From CAYQDF01 sp964416175 (GTDB lineage Bacteria > Chloroflexota > Anaerolineae > Anaerolineales > UBA4823): a stretch of 12,040 bases of DNA. Position numbers and translations under genes: made by a program. The stretch is from positions 1-12,040 of the forward strand of contig CAYQDF010000098.1 of the NCBI GenBank assembly GCA_964416175.1, read 5' to 3'. A model generated the notes under the pieces. It saw only the letters and a program-made list of their open reading frames with translations, had not been told where the DNA came from and did not search any database. Positions 1 through 7,409 of the stretch are shown here, in pieces; positions within the stretch are counted from its first letter, which is position 1; every line of letters begins with the position of its first letter.

Positions 1-1
1 G

Positions 2-931
2 TTTGCTTATCTCGAACTAACGAATCCGTCCGTCACAGCGGGAGGCGGTGAACCCCGGGTAATTTACGGCTATACACAGGTATCCAGTGTATTCCGCGAA
101 CCAAGTTATCTTGGCGCGTACCTTCTCGGGCCGATCATCCTCCTGGGTGTTTTTCTATTGAGGGATGGTGGACACCTGATATTGGGCAGGTCTTCGATAG
201 TCAGTTGGATGGTCCTGCTCACGCTCTTTTTAGCACTGCTGCTGACCAGCTCCCAGGCGACCTACCTTTCTCTTTTGGTCACTATCTGTTCCATGTATGC
301 AGTGAGAGAAATAGAGCATACCAGGCTGACCAGGCTTATCTCGGCACTTCTGATCTTCCTCATCCTGGGGGGAGCGATCCTGACCTTGTTCGGGATTAAT
401 TTCTTCGGGGCGCTCAGTCTGAGGTTCAAGTATCTCATAATCAATATGATGAACCCCACAGAGACCGCCGAGATATCATCCTTTCGAATTCGCTCTGAAT
501 GCACCCTTGTTGCGCTTGAGGTGTGGAGGTCGCATCCTTTTCTTGGCGTGGGATTAAACGGTCTCTCATTCCACACAGATCGTTGCGAGTACTCGCTTGG
601 CTGGAGCCAGCTTTTAGCGGACCAGGGGGTGTTGGGTACGATAGCTCTGATATTGGTGTTTCTAACCCTGATCAGGAGCCTTGCCAGGGCTTCCAGATCG
701 ACTTTCCAATCTTCCTTCTGGTCGATCATCTCATTAAGCCTGATACTTGTGATGGTATCAGAGATCGTAAATGGTGTTTTCACATACAACTGGGTCGATA
801 TTCAACGCTGGTTTATCCTGGCGTTTTCCAATCTCGTGTTTATACGAGCGAGAGTGCACGCTATGTCGGCTGGCAGTGAGAAGACTGCGACTGTGAACCT
901 TGCGCAAAAGATCGGGTCAGCCATGGATTAA
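2..931 (+). CDS. O-antigen ligase/polymerase-like membrane protein (5' partial)
   Basis: The frame is open to the left edge, so only the last 309 residues are present; an internal TTG at 158 should not be taken as the start. The fragment begins with a loop carrying VFREPSYLGAYL (residues 30-41), which resembles the conserved Arg-x-Pro-Ser/Asn-x-x-Gly region of the Wzy_C/WaaL superfamily. Hydrophobic helices follow at about 42-53, 63-83, 110-131, 210-225 and 240-260. A large periplasmic-type loop holds SSFRIRSE (159-166) and SHPFLGVGLNG (177-187), the usual Arg/GvG signature before the last helices. Such proteins polymerise undecaprenyl-linked repeat units or transfer them to an acceptor at the outer face of the cytoplasmic membrane. 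The stop at 929-931 is two bases before the next ATG, so the two genes are probably cotranscribed. Polymerase and ligase cannot be told apart from sequence alone. Confidence 0.85.
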   Translation, partial: FAYLELTNPSVTAGGGEPRVIYGYTQVSSVFREPSYLGAYLLGPIILLGVFLLRDGGHLILGRSSIVSWMVLLTLFLALLLTSSQATYLSLLVTICSMYAVREIEHTRLTRLISALLIFLILGGAILTLFGINFFGALSLRFKYLIINMMNPTETAEISSFRIRSECTLVALEVWRSHPFLGVGLNGLSFHTDRCEYSLGWSQLLADQGVLGTIALILVFLTLIRSLARASRSTFQSSFWSIISLSLILVMVSEIVNGVFTYNWVDIQRWFILAFSNLVFIRARVHAMSAGSEKTATVNLAQKIGSAMD

Positions 932-933
932 CA

Positions 934-2226
934 ATGCGTATCTTGATGTTATCCGGTGCAGACCCAACCCCTGCAAACAATGGGGCAAAGCGGCGAATCC
1001 TGGCAACTGCCTGTCATTTCTCGAGAGGTCATGACCTGACATTGATTGCTTTTCATGAGCATGAAAACAACCTTTGGCAGATGAATGAATATCCCGCCAT
1101 GGTTTCCTGTCAGAAATACATGGTTGACCTGAATACCCGGCAGCGATGGTGGACAGCTCTTAAGTCGTGTTGTTCAAGAAGATCGTACGGACAAATTAAA
1201 TATTGGAATCCCGATTATTTAAACATTACTAAAAAAGTACTCCAGTCACACAATTTCGATTGTGTTTGGGTTCACACCTTAAACATGGTCCCGTACATCG
1301 AACAATGTTTCGTTCAAATGGGGTCCCTGGGAAAGAGGTCCTTGCCGGTTATCGTTTTGGATCAGCATAATGTTGATGAACTCTATTTCCGCAGTTTCTT
1401 GTTTTCAGATGCGAACATTGTTTGGAGATTGTATGCGGTATGTGAAATGATGAAAGCCAGGTATTTGCAAGCGCAGTGGTATCCCCGATTCGACGCGATT
1501 TTATGCGTGTCTGCAGACGATCTTCGAAGGACCACGATCTACACGGATTCGCGCACACGTCTCTGGCTGGCGCCGAATGGGGTGGATACCGCAGTCTTTA
1601 CTCCCACTTCATTCCAACCTTCTTCTAAACCCCAGCCGGTCCTGGTTTTCGTCGGCTCGCTGGACGTAGCGATGAACCAAGATGCGGTGCGTTGGTTTGT
1701 TCGAGCAATCTGGCCATTAATCAACCAGCGTGTGCCAGGAGTCCAATTGTGGATCGTGGGCAGGGATCCTCCAGCCGAAATCATGAAATTTGCTGCGAGA
1801 CCTGGAATAAAGGTTACTGGGACGGTCGAGAATGTCATCGGTTATTTAAAACAGGCATCGGTATTTGTGGCCCCGCTGAGAGCCGGCGGAGGCACTAAGT
1901 TGAAAGTCCTCGAAGCCATGGCAATGGGTCTCCCAATCGTGAGCACATGTGTGGGTGCCCAGGGATTGGATGTCGAATCAGGACGACATTTGTACGTTGC
2001 AGAGGACCCTGCTGAATTTGCAGATTGCGTTGTCAGCCTGATAGTGGATAGAAATAAGTCTTTTGAGATGGGACGAGAAGCCCGGCGACTGGTCGAACGA
2101 AAGTACAGCTGGGCGGGGATACTGAACGAGGTTGAGAACAAGTTGATCGATCTGGTTCATGACAGAAGGAAGCCTCAATACACAGAGATTGGGATGCAGC
2201 ATCGAGCGAGTTGGTTCGATTATTAG
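934..2226 (+). CDS. GT4-type (GT-B fold) glycosyltransferase
   Basis: This 430-residue protein has the two-domain GT-B layout. The N-terminal acceptor domain opens with MRILMLSGADPTPANNGAKR, the usual first beta strand and Gly/Asn-rich loop. The linker carries APNGVD (213-218). The C-terminal donor domain runs from LVFVGSLD (237-244) through LWIVGRDPP (272-280) to PLRAGGGTKLKVLEAMAMG (314-332), whose Glu327 lies in the nucleotide-sugar-binding EX7E-type region. GAQGL (341-345) follows. This pattern is typical of the subgroup near PEP-CTERM/XrtA-associated and other exopolysaccharide glycosyltransferases. It should act at the cytoplasmic side of the membrane, adding one sugar to a lipid-linked chain. 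Donor and linkage cannot be read from the sequence. Its last 68 bases overlap the longest reading of the next gene, and no strong Shine-Dalgarno precedes the ATG, suggesting coupling to the gene upstream. Confidence 0.92.
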   Translation: MRILMLSGADPTPANNGAKRRILATACHFSRGHDLTLIAFHEHENNLWQMNEYPAMVSCQKYMVDLNTRQRWWTALKSCCSRRSYGQIKYWNPDYLNITKKVLQSHNFDCVWVHTLNMVPYIEQCFVQMGSLGKRSLPVIVLDQHNVDELYFRSFLFSDANIVWRLYAVCEMMKARYLQAQWYPRFDAILCVSADDLRRTTIYTDSRTRLWLAPNGVDTAVFTPTSFQPSSKPQPVLVFVGSLDVAMNQDAVRWFVRAIWPLINQRVPGVQLWIVGRDPPAEIMKFAARPGIKVTGTVENVIGYLKQASVFVAPLRAGGGTKLKVLEAMAMGLPIVSTCVGAQGLDVESGRHLYVAEDPAEFADCVVSLIVDRNKSFEMGREARRLVERKYSWAGILNEVENKLIDLVHDRRKPQYTEIGMQHRASWFDY

Positions 2227-3400
2227 ATATTCCTTTTTCCGATCAGCCAGGCTAACAATCGGCCTGGTAATTGCTTTTATAGCGAACTGCAGTCCAGGCA
2301 CGCTCCCAGCATCCAACCTGGACACAAGGGAGTTCGAATTAGATTTCTTCCCTCTCGGACTTTATACAGTCCCGATGGATAATATCCAGGAAGTCCAGGA
2401 AGGGGGATTTAACATGGTGCAGATCTATCACGATACGCAGAGTCTGGAAGAGGCGATCGCTTATCTTGAGGCAGCTGAAGAGGCTGGCGTGATGGTCCTT
2501 CAGAACATGCCCAGAGATTATCTGGATGCCAGTGATGAATTTTGGATCAAATGGGTAACCACGCTCTCGGCTTATGATTCCCTGGCCTGGTGGTACCTCC
2601 CTGAGGAGCCCACCCTAAGAGGGGTCTCTCACGCGGATTTGGCAAGACTCTACAATATTATTCGCCAATCGGATCCCAAACAACGCCCAGCGGCAACTTA
2701 CTTTGGCATCGAGGGTCCTCTCTCAGAGTGGTGTGACGTCGTTGACATCATTCTGGCGGGTTGCTATCCAGAATACTCTGGAGAGCCCAGGTCTTGCATG
2801 AAAACCTGGATCGACACCGCCAGGAAAGATTGTCCTTCTCGGCCCGTGATTGGCGTTCCGCCTTTCTTCGACACCCGAGATTTTGGCCGGACCGGAGGCC
2901 ACCCATCTGTGAATGAAGTCAGGTTTGACGCTTACACTGCAATTATAGCTGGAGCAAAAGGATTGAATTGGTTTTCTTATCAGAATGGGATTCGATTACC
3001 GGAATTATGGGCTGGGTTGAAAGATGTTGTCGATGAATTGAATGAACTCAGTCCTATCATTCAGAAACCAGATGCGTGGAGGACAGTAACCGTCGAAGTG
3101 ATTTCAGGACCTGCGATAAGCCCCAGTCACTCTGGGCATACATACGACTCAATCCAGCTGCTTCAAAAAGGAAGGTCCGGAACCTATCTCTTTGCAAGCA
3201 ACCTCGCAGCAGACAACGTAGTTGTAGAATTTAATGGCTTGGCTCCCGATGTGATTGCTGTTGATGTCCTCTTCGAAAAGAGGATCATCCCGGTCTCGGG
3301 GGGTAAATTTAGGGATAGTTTCAGCCAAGTTGATGTGCACATCTACCGAATGTTGACCAGCATTTCAATCACGCCGCTGGCAGAATTTATCCTCAGATAA
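2159..3400 (+). CDS. Probable exported TIM-barrel glycoside-hydrolase-like protein
   Basis: The protein is 413 residues from the ATG. A basic, then hydrophobic segment (about 28-44, with LTIGLVIAFIANC) looks like a signal peptide. Cys44 could be a lipoprotein cysteine, but Asn at -1 makes the lipobox poor. FFPLGLYTVP (63-72) and EGGFNMVQIY (81-90) match the opening strands of barrel glycosidases. WWYLPEEP (144-151) places acidic residues where a catalytic acid often sits, and GLNWFSYQNG (268-277) resembles a late barrel strand. Residues 305-397 look like a beta-sandwich tail. I cannot assign a GH family or substrate. Within a polysaccharide cluster it may trim or release the polymer. The ATG lies 68 bases inside the preceding gene without a visible ribosome-binding site; TTG at 2189 is an alternative that leaves a shorter leader. 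Confidence 0.75.
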   Translation: MTEGSLNTQRLGCSIERVGSIIRYSFFRSARLTIGLVIAFIANCSPGTLPASNLDTREFELDFFPLGLYTVPMDNIQEVQEGGFNMVQIYHDTQSLEEAIAYLEAAEEAGVMVLQNMPRDYLDASDEFWIKWVTTLSAYDSLAWWYLPEEPTLRGVSHADLARLYNIIRQSDPKQRPAATYFGIEGPLSEWCDVVDIILAGCYPEYSGEPRSCMKTWIDTARKDCPSRPVIGVPPFFDTRDFGRTGGHPSVNEVRFDAYTAIIAGAKGLNWFSYQNGIRLPELWAGLKDVVDELNELSPIIQKPDAWRTVTVEVISGPAISPSHSGHTYDSIQLLQKGRSGTYLFASNLAADNVVVEFNGLAPDVIAVDVLFEKRIIPVSGGKFRDSFSQVDVHIYRMLTSISITPLAEFILR

Positions 3401-3433
3401 TTTCGATACGAAAATAACCTGGGTTCGCAAGGA

Positions 3434-4681
3434 ATGCAGGCGCCTAACGTGCTGGTGGTTACCCCCCAATTCGCACCGGACTTCGGGCCGAGCGCGCCGA
3501 TTTATACCTGGCTGGCTGAAGATCTTCAGAGGATGGGGTGTCAGGTGTGTGTTGTCACCGCTTTCCCTCATTATGCAGGCGCGGGAGATAGGTATCGGCT
3601 ATCCGGGAGGCTATTTACATCTGAATCGGTAAACGGGATCAGGATCATCCGAGCCTACGTCTATTCTGTTCCGAAAGGTGCTCTTTGGGCGCGATTAGTT
3701 TACCATGCCTCGTTTAACATCTTTTCAACGCTCGCCGCATTCAAAGTGAAAACACCGGATGTCGTGCTCGCAGATGCTCCCACTCTTTGGAGTGGACTGC
3801 CGTTAACAATAAAAGCGATTCTCCCAGGAACACCATTTATTTACATCATGCATGATATCTATCCAGATGTACTTACGCAGTTAGGATATATAAAAAACCC
3901 AAAATTGATTGAGATCATCGAACGCATCGAAGAATATTTCTACAACAAGTCGGCGCACATCTCCGTCCTTTCGGAGGGATTTCGCGAGAATCTCCTGAGA
4001 AAAGGAGTGCCTGAAGATAAGATCGCAGTCATCCCGATCTGCGTGGATACAGACGTCATCAGGCCTCTTCCTCGTATGAATGAACTCCGCACCAGGTGGG
4101 GTTTGAGAGATGAATTCGTGGTTTTATACGCCGGAAACATCGGACTGTCTCAAGGATTAGACTTCATCATCGATGCGGCGAGACAATTAATAAACTATCC
4201 GGATGTAATATTCATCTTGGTTGGTGAGGGGGCAACGAAAGCAGCCTTACAAGAAAAAGCGCAACAGGCCAATCTCCGAAATCGAGTCAGGTTTTACCCT
4301 TTCTTACCTCGTGAACAAGTACCGATGTTGTACGCGATATCAGATGTTTGTCTGGTCTCATTGAAGAAGGACATCGTCGTCGAATCGGTTCCTTCCAAGA
4401 CCTACACAATCCTTGCAAGCGGACGTCCAATCATCGCGGCAGTTGACCCGAATACGGAAGTAAGTCGATTGATAGATACTGCCCAATGTGGGCTGTGTGT
4501 TCAAGCAGAGAATCCAGCAGCCCTCGCTGAGGCAATCCTTCAATTATATAAAGACCCAGGCCTGAGAACACATATGGGAAATCGCGGCAGAGAATTTGTT
4601 GTTAAGCATAATTCCAGAGAAGTGGCCGCGGAAAATTATTATAAATTAATCAATAATGTGGTTAATGATCTTCACCAATGA
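3434..4681 (+). CDS. WcaI/WbuB-like GT4 glycosyltransferase
   Basis: This is a full-length GT-B enzyme of 415 residues. The start is NVLVVTPQFAPDFGPSAPIY (5-24), followed by VVTAFPHYAGAGDRY (40-54), both typical of colanic-acid WcaI and WbuB N-acetylaminosugar transferases. The acceptor domain contains MHDIYPDVL (139-147). The donor domain contains VVLYAGNIGLSQGLD (229-243), ILVGEG (261-266), RVRFYPFLPREQVP (284-297) and VPSKTYTILASGRP (319-332), where the conserved Lys and the end of the nucleotide site sit. WbuB relatives often transfer L-FucNAc or L-fucose, but specificity is not visible here. The ATG at 3434 has AAGGA directly against it, too close for an ideal ribosome-binding site; GTG at 3449 would remove five residues and still keep the first strand. 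Its stop overlaps the next start as ATGA. Confidence 0.92.
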   Translation: MQAPNVLVVTPQFAPDFGPSAPIYTWLAEDLQRMGCQVCVVTAFPHYAGAGDRYRLSGRLFTSESVNGIRIIRAYVYSVPKGALWARLVYHASFNIFSTLAAFKVKTPDVVLADAPTLWSGLPLTIKAILPGTPFIYIMHDIYPDVLTQLGYIKNPKLIEIIERIEEYFYNKSAHISVLSEGFRENLLRKGVPEDKIAVIPICVDTDVIRPLPRMNELRTRWGLRDEFVVLYAGNIGLSQGLDFIIDAARQLINYPDVIFILVGEGATKAALQEKAQQANLRNRVRFYPFLPREQVPMLYAISDVCLVSLKKDIVVESVPSKTYTILASGRPIIAAVDPNTEVSRLIDTAQCGLCVQAENPAALAEAILQLYKDPGLRTHMGNRGREFVVKHNSREVAAENYYKLINNVVNDLHQ

Positions 4682-5847
4682 TCCCTCGATTCGCTCCCAC
4701 ATATACCTATGAGGACTTGTGGATTAGTCTCGCGAAAAGCATCAGGAGCAATCCGTCTGAAGAGCTGCGGTATCGCCTGGCAGAACTCTACAGGGTGAAA
4801 CATGTTTTTCTCCTGGAGAGCGCGCGTGTCGCATTATTTGTCTTATTAAAGGCTTATTCACGTCCAGGCGGCGTGTTGATGCCAGCATACAATTGCATCG
4901 CCGTTCCTGAGGCAGTGCACTTTGCCGGGTACAGGCCAGTGTTTATCGACCTCGACGAGGATTCTCTGAATGTGAGTGTTGATTCAATGACAAGATTAAT
5001 CTCGGATGATATCTCTGTCGTTTTATTAACACACCTGTTTGGGATTCCTTGCGAGGTATCGGAGCTCCTCGATGTGTTCCGTGGACAGGATGTGCTCGTT
5101 GTAGAAGATGCTGCCCCAGCTCTGGGCGCTGAATACCGGGGACGTCTGGTGGGGACTTTTGGCGATGCCGCGATCATCAGTTTTCACTCGACGAAAGTGA
5201 TATCCGGGGAGGTGGGTGGCGCTCTCCTGGTTAAGGATGATGAATTGGCTGGCAAAATTACTTCCTTGTTACAGGCAACCTTTATCGCGAATGGTTGTTT
5301 AAATTTGTTCCCCAAGACATTCATCAGGAAGGTAGCAACTAACCCCAAGATCTACCCGATGACCCAACTCGGGTATCGACTCTTGCGCAACGAGGATCCG
5401 TATGAAGTCGTCCAGCCCCAAACCAAGAAACCCAGCAAATTTCTTTCTTCGTGCCCCAGTTATGCGAGTAGTTTGATCCTGGCGCAATTCGATCGATTAG
5501 AGTGGAATTTACGCAGGAGGAGAAAGATAGCCAACATTTACATTGAAGGGTTATCTAACCTCCCTGAGGTCAAACTGCCGAAGATTCCAAAGGAATGTTC
5601 TCCTGCCTGGATTCAGTTTCCAATCTTCACAGAAAATAAGCAATCTTTCTACAAATTTATGCAACGCCACAACATCGATGTTACCTGGACTTACCGCTAT
5701 TCCTGTGCAGAGAGTTACGAGCAGGAGGGATTTCCAAACGCACGTCGCGCAGCGCTGACTGTCTTGGGGCTCCCAACCTACCCCATGATCTCAGATGATT
5801 TAGCGCAAGCTGTGTGTCAAGTTGCACGAAAATATCCTCATGGCTGA
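4678..5847 (+). CDS. DegT/DnrJ/EryC1/StrS-family PLP aminotransferase (first copy)
   Basis: The protein has 389 residues, the family's usual length. PLP-binding landmarks are present: VVEDAAPALGAEYRG (141-155) supplies the Asp that contacts the pyridine nitrogen (Asp144), and ISFHSTKVISGEVGGALL (167-184) supplies the Schiff-base lysine, Lys173. MPAYNC (68-73) matches the substrate-side loop. Family members usually transfer an amino group from glutamate to a keto-sugar nucleotide, forming 3- or 4-amino sugars. It differs clearly from the second family member at 10783: it lacks the N-terminal PLSDLDYG-type opening and keeps HSTK instead of SNKN around the lysine, so it is not a recent duplicate. 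No dehydratase lies directly beside it; it may use the 4-keto sugar made by the gene at 9004 or one made outside the window. Its start overlaps the preceding stop by four bases. Confidence 0.9.
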   Translation: MIPRFAPTYTYEDLWISLAKSIRSNPSEELRYRLAELYRVKHVFLLESARVALFVLLKAYSRPGGVLMPAYNCIAVPEAVHFAGYRPVFIDLDEDSLNVSVDSMTRLISDDISVVLLTHLFGIPCEVSELLDVFRGQDVLVVEDAAPALGAEYRGRLVGTFGDAAIISFHSTKVISGEVGGALLVKDDELAGKITSLLQATFIANGCLNLFPKTFIRKVATNPKIYPMTQLGYRLLRNEDPYEVVQPQTKKPSKFLSSCPSYASSLILAQFDRLEWNLRRRRKIANIYIEGLSNLPEVKLPKIPKECSPAWIQFPIFTENKQSFYKFMQRHNIDVTWTYRYSCAESYEQEGFPNARRAALTVLGLPTYPMISDDLAQAVCQVARKYPHG

Positions 5848-6451
5848 GATCCGAAGATCGACTGATTCCGATTCGATCAAATGCCAGATCGCCTGCCTCC
5901 CTTGTTTCTTCGAGGGGTATGCAGAAGTTCCGCATGAATCATTAATTAGAAGGCTTAGGCTCCTGGTAAGAAGAAATGTCACCGCGAGACAGGTTCGCCT
6001 GTTCAAGACTAAATCGGATAGATTACTCACCAGAATTCGCGACCTTGTCAACACACGGGCGAAAGCGCTTCCCCAACCTGAGACTTTGCCTCCATTCCAA
6101 CTAAAAGCAGGGGACCTGGTAAGGATAAGACCTGAGCTTGAAATTAAGCGCACGCTAAATCGCTGGGGGATTTTCAAGGGCTGCATGTTCATGCCCGAGA
6201 TGGCGAAGTACTGTGGAACGGTTCAACGCGTATTCCGGGTTATGGAGCGGTTTGTCGATGAGCGGGATTACCGGGTCAAAAAGTGCCAAGGCATTATCCT
6301 TTTGGAAGGTCTGCATTGTCAGGGAACATCAGACTATGGCCGGTGTGATCGCGCCTGCTTCTACTTTTGGAGGATAGAATGGTTGGAGAGGTTCGAGGAT
6401 ACTGAGGCGGAAGAGCCTGGGGCGGATGGGGCAGAAACGCTGGAGCTTTGA
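5840..6451 (+). CDS. Conserved cysteine-containing protein of unknown function
   Basis: I do not have a name for this family, though its motifs resemble an uncharacterised group I recall near sugar and FemAB-like genes in other bacteria. From the ATG it has 203 residues; the frame also allows TTG at 5822 (209 residues). Residues 1-85 are basic and weakly conserved-looking. The core begins with KAGDLVRIRP (89-98), followed by GCMFMPEMAKYCG (114-126), a segment LLEGLHC (154-160), then GRCDRACFYFWRIEWLER (167-184). Cys125, Cys149, Cys160, Cys169 and Cys173 could form a metal or iron-sulfur site; this is inference. An acidic tail follows. No signal peptide or membrane helix is seen, so it is probably cytoplasmic. 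It overlaps the aminotransferase upstream by eight bases and the FemAB-like gene downstream by 26, suggesting the three act together. Confidence 0.78.
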   Translation: MAEIRRSTDSDSIKCQIACLPCFFEGYAEVPHESLIRRLRLLVRRNVTARQVRLFKTKSDRLLTRIRDLVNTRAKALPQPETLPPFQLKAGDLVRIRPELEIKRTLNRWGIFKGCMFMPEMAKYCGTVQRVFRVMERFVDERDYRVKKCQGIILLEGLHCQGTSDYGRCDRACFYFWRIEWLERFEDTEAEEPGADGAETLEL

Positions 6452-7400
6452 TGTGAATGCTGATTGTTTAGCGGCCTGGTTCCAACGGCAGGGATATCGA
6501 GTTTTTCAAACTGCCAGCAGCTATTGGTACGAAGCACACCCGCATGTCTTTCAAGCCTTTCCTTACCATTGGTTGATCCAACCATCGGATGACGAGATCT
6601 TCGGCTTTTTCCAGGAAACCAGAGCGATCGCGCTGCGTTATTCCGCCCCGATTGAATACCCGGTTGGCCGCATTAGCTATCATGTCATATACGATCTTCC
6701 GACATACGATCTGGAATGCCTCGAGCGCCGCTCCCGTCAAAATATCCTAACGGGTTTAAAAAATTGTTATGTCGAGCCGGTATCCTTCGATCAACTAGCC
6801 CGGGAAGGCTGGTTCCTTGAAAAGGAGACAGCAGAGCGCCAGCATAGGCGCCCCTCTCATGATCAGCAAACCTGGCACCTTAGTTGTATGGCGGCGGCTG
6901 CTCTTCCTGGTTTTGAAGCCTGGGGAGCATTCTTGGAAAATCATCTCGTCGCGGCGCTTATTTTTGTCAAAGTGGATGACTGGTGCGAATTGCTTTCCCA
7001 ACAATGTTCGCAGAAAGCTCTCCCAAATCGGGTCAACCATGCGCTCACTTTCAAGGTGACCAAGGAACTGGTATCCCGCGCGGGTATTCGGTCGATCTTC
7101 TATTCGGTTCAATCGCTCGACGCGCCGACGAGTGTAGATGAGTTCAAATTTCGGATGGGCTACAAACCTGTTCCAGTGCGGCAGCGGGTCGTTGTTCACC
7201 CTTGGATCGCACCATTCATGAATAAGACTGGTCTTCAATTAATCAGCTGTCTCCGGCGCATGACTACCGGATTCGGCCTTTTGTCTAAGACCGAGGGGAT
7301 GCTCCGGTTCTACTTGGAGGGCAGACAATCCCTCGTGGATCAAACCTGGCCTGAATGCCTGGACTGGAAAGATACCCTGCTTGCAGGACAGAACATTTGA
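6426..7400 (+). CDS. FemAB/GNAT-like acyl- or aminoacyl-transferase (BioF2-like fold)
   Basis: The 324-residue protein resembles the PF13480-type acetyltransferase domain related to FemABX. Characteristic regions are LERRSRQNILTGLKNC (99-114), where a basic patch precedes the second GNAT half, EAWGAFLENHLVAALIFV (164-181), and SVDEFKFRMGYKPVPVRQ (236-253), which corresponds to the family's closing FK..G..P signature. Relatives attach amino acids from charged tRNA to peptidoglycan, or acyl groups to amines in exopolysaccharide clusters. Here an amine of a deoxy-amino sugar is a plausible acceptor, given two aminotransferases nearby, but that is inference. There is no signal peptide, so it is cytoplasmic. 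The start is uncertain: ATG 6426 lies inside the preceding gene, while GTG 6453 has GGAG seven bases upstream and would shorten the protein by nine residues. Confidence 0.82.
   Translation: MGQKRWSFDVNADCLAAWFQRQGYRVFQTASSYWYEAHPHVFQAFPYHWLIQPSDDEIFGFFQETRAIALRYSAPIEYPVGRISYHVIYDLPTYDLECLERRSRQNILTGLKNCYVEPVSFDQLAREGWFLEKETAERQHRRPSHDQQTWHLSCMAAAALPGFEAWGAFLENHLVAALIFVKVDDWCELLSQQCSQKALPNRVNHALTFKVTKELVSRAGIRSIFYSVQSLDAPTSVDEFKFRMGYKPVPVRQRVVVHPWIAPFMNKTGLQLISCLRRMTTGFGLLSKTEGMLRFYLEGRQSLVDQTWPECLDWKDTLLAGQNI
6442..6445 (+). promoter_or_regulatory. Possible ribosome-binding site for an internal GTG start
   Basis: GGAG is spaced seven bases from GTG 6453, in frame with the FemAB-like gene and directly after the stop of the preceding gene at 6449-6451. 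It may mark the true start instead of ATG 6426. The match is short, so it could be chance. Confidence 0.35.
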
Positions 7401-7403
7401 GGT
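7399..7403 (+). promoter_or_regulatory. Ribosome-binding site of the phosphotransferase gene
   Basis: GAGGT lies six bases before ATG 7410 and overlaps the stop of the preceding gene. It is one of the clearest Shine-Dalgarno sequences in the window and supports the annotated start. Confidence 0.7.
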
Positions 7404-7409
7404 AAATCT

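Noticed and set aside
1..157. Upstream promoter or leader before the first gene
   Set aside because: The same frame is open and encodes a conserved part of the membrane protein to the window edge, so this is coding sequence.
262..789. Minus-strand open frame of 175 codons opposite the O-antigen ligase-like gene
   Set aside because: It lies wholly antisense to a well-supported membrane protein, shows no family motifs and reads as a shadow frame.
2385..2402. Tandem TCCAGGAAG repeat, two copies
   Set aside because: Only nine bases twice within coding sequence, encoding ordinary residues; probably chance.
6795..7238. Minus-strand open frame of 147 codons opposite the FemAB-like gene
   Set aside because: No recognisable domain; the sense frame has clear family signatures and explains the stretch.
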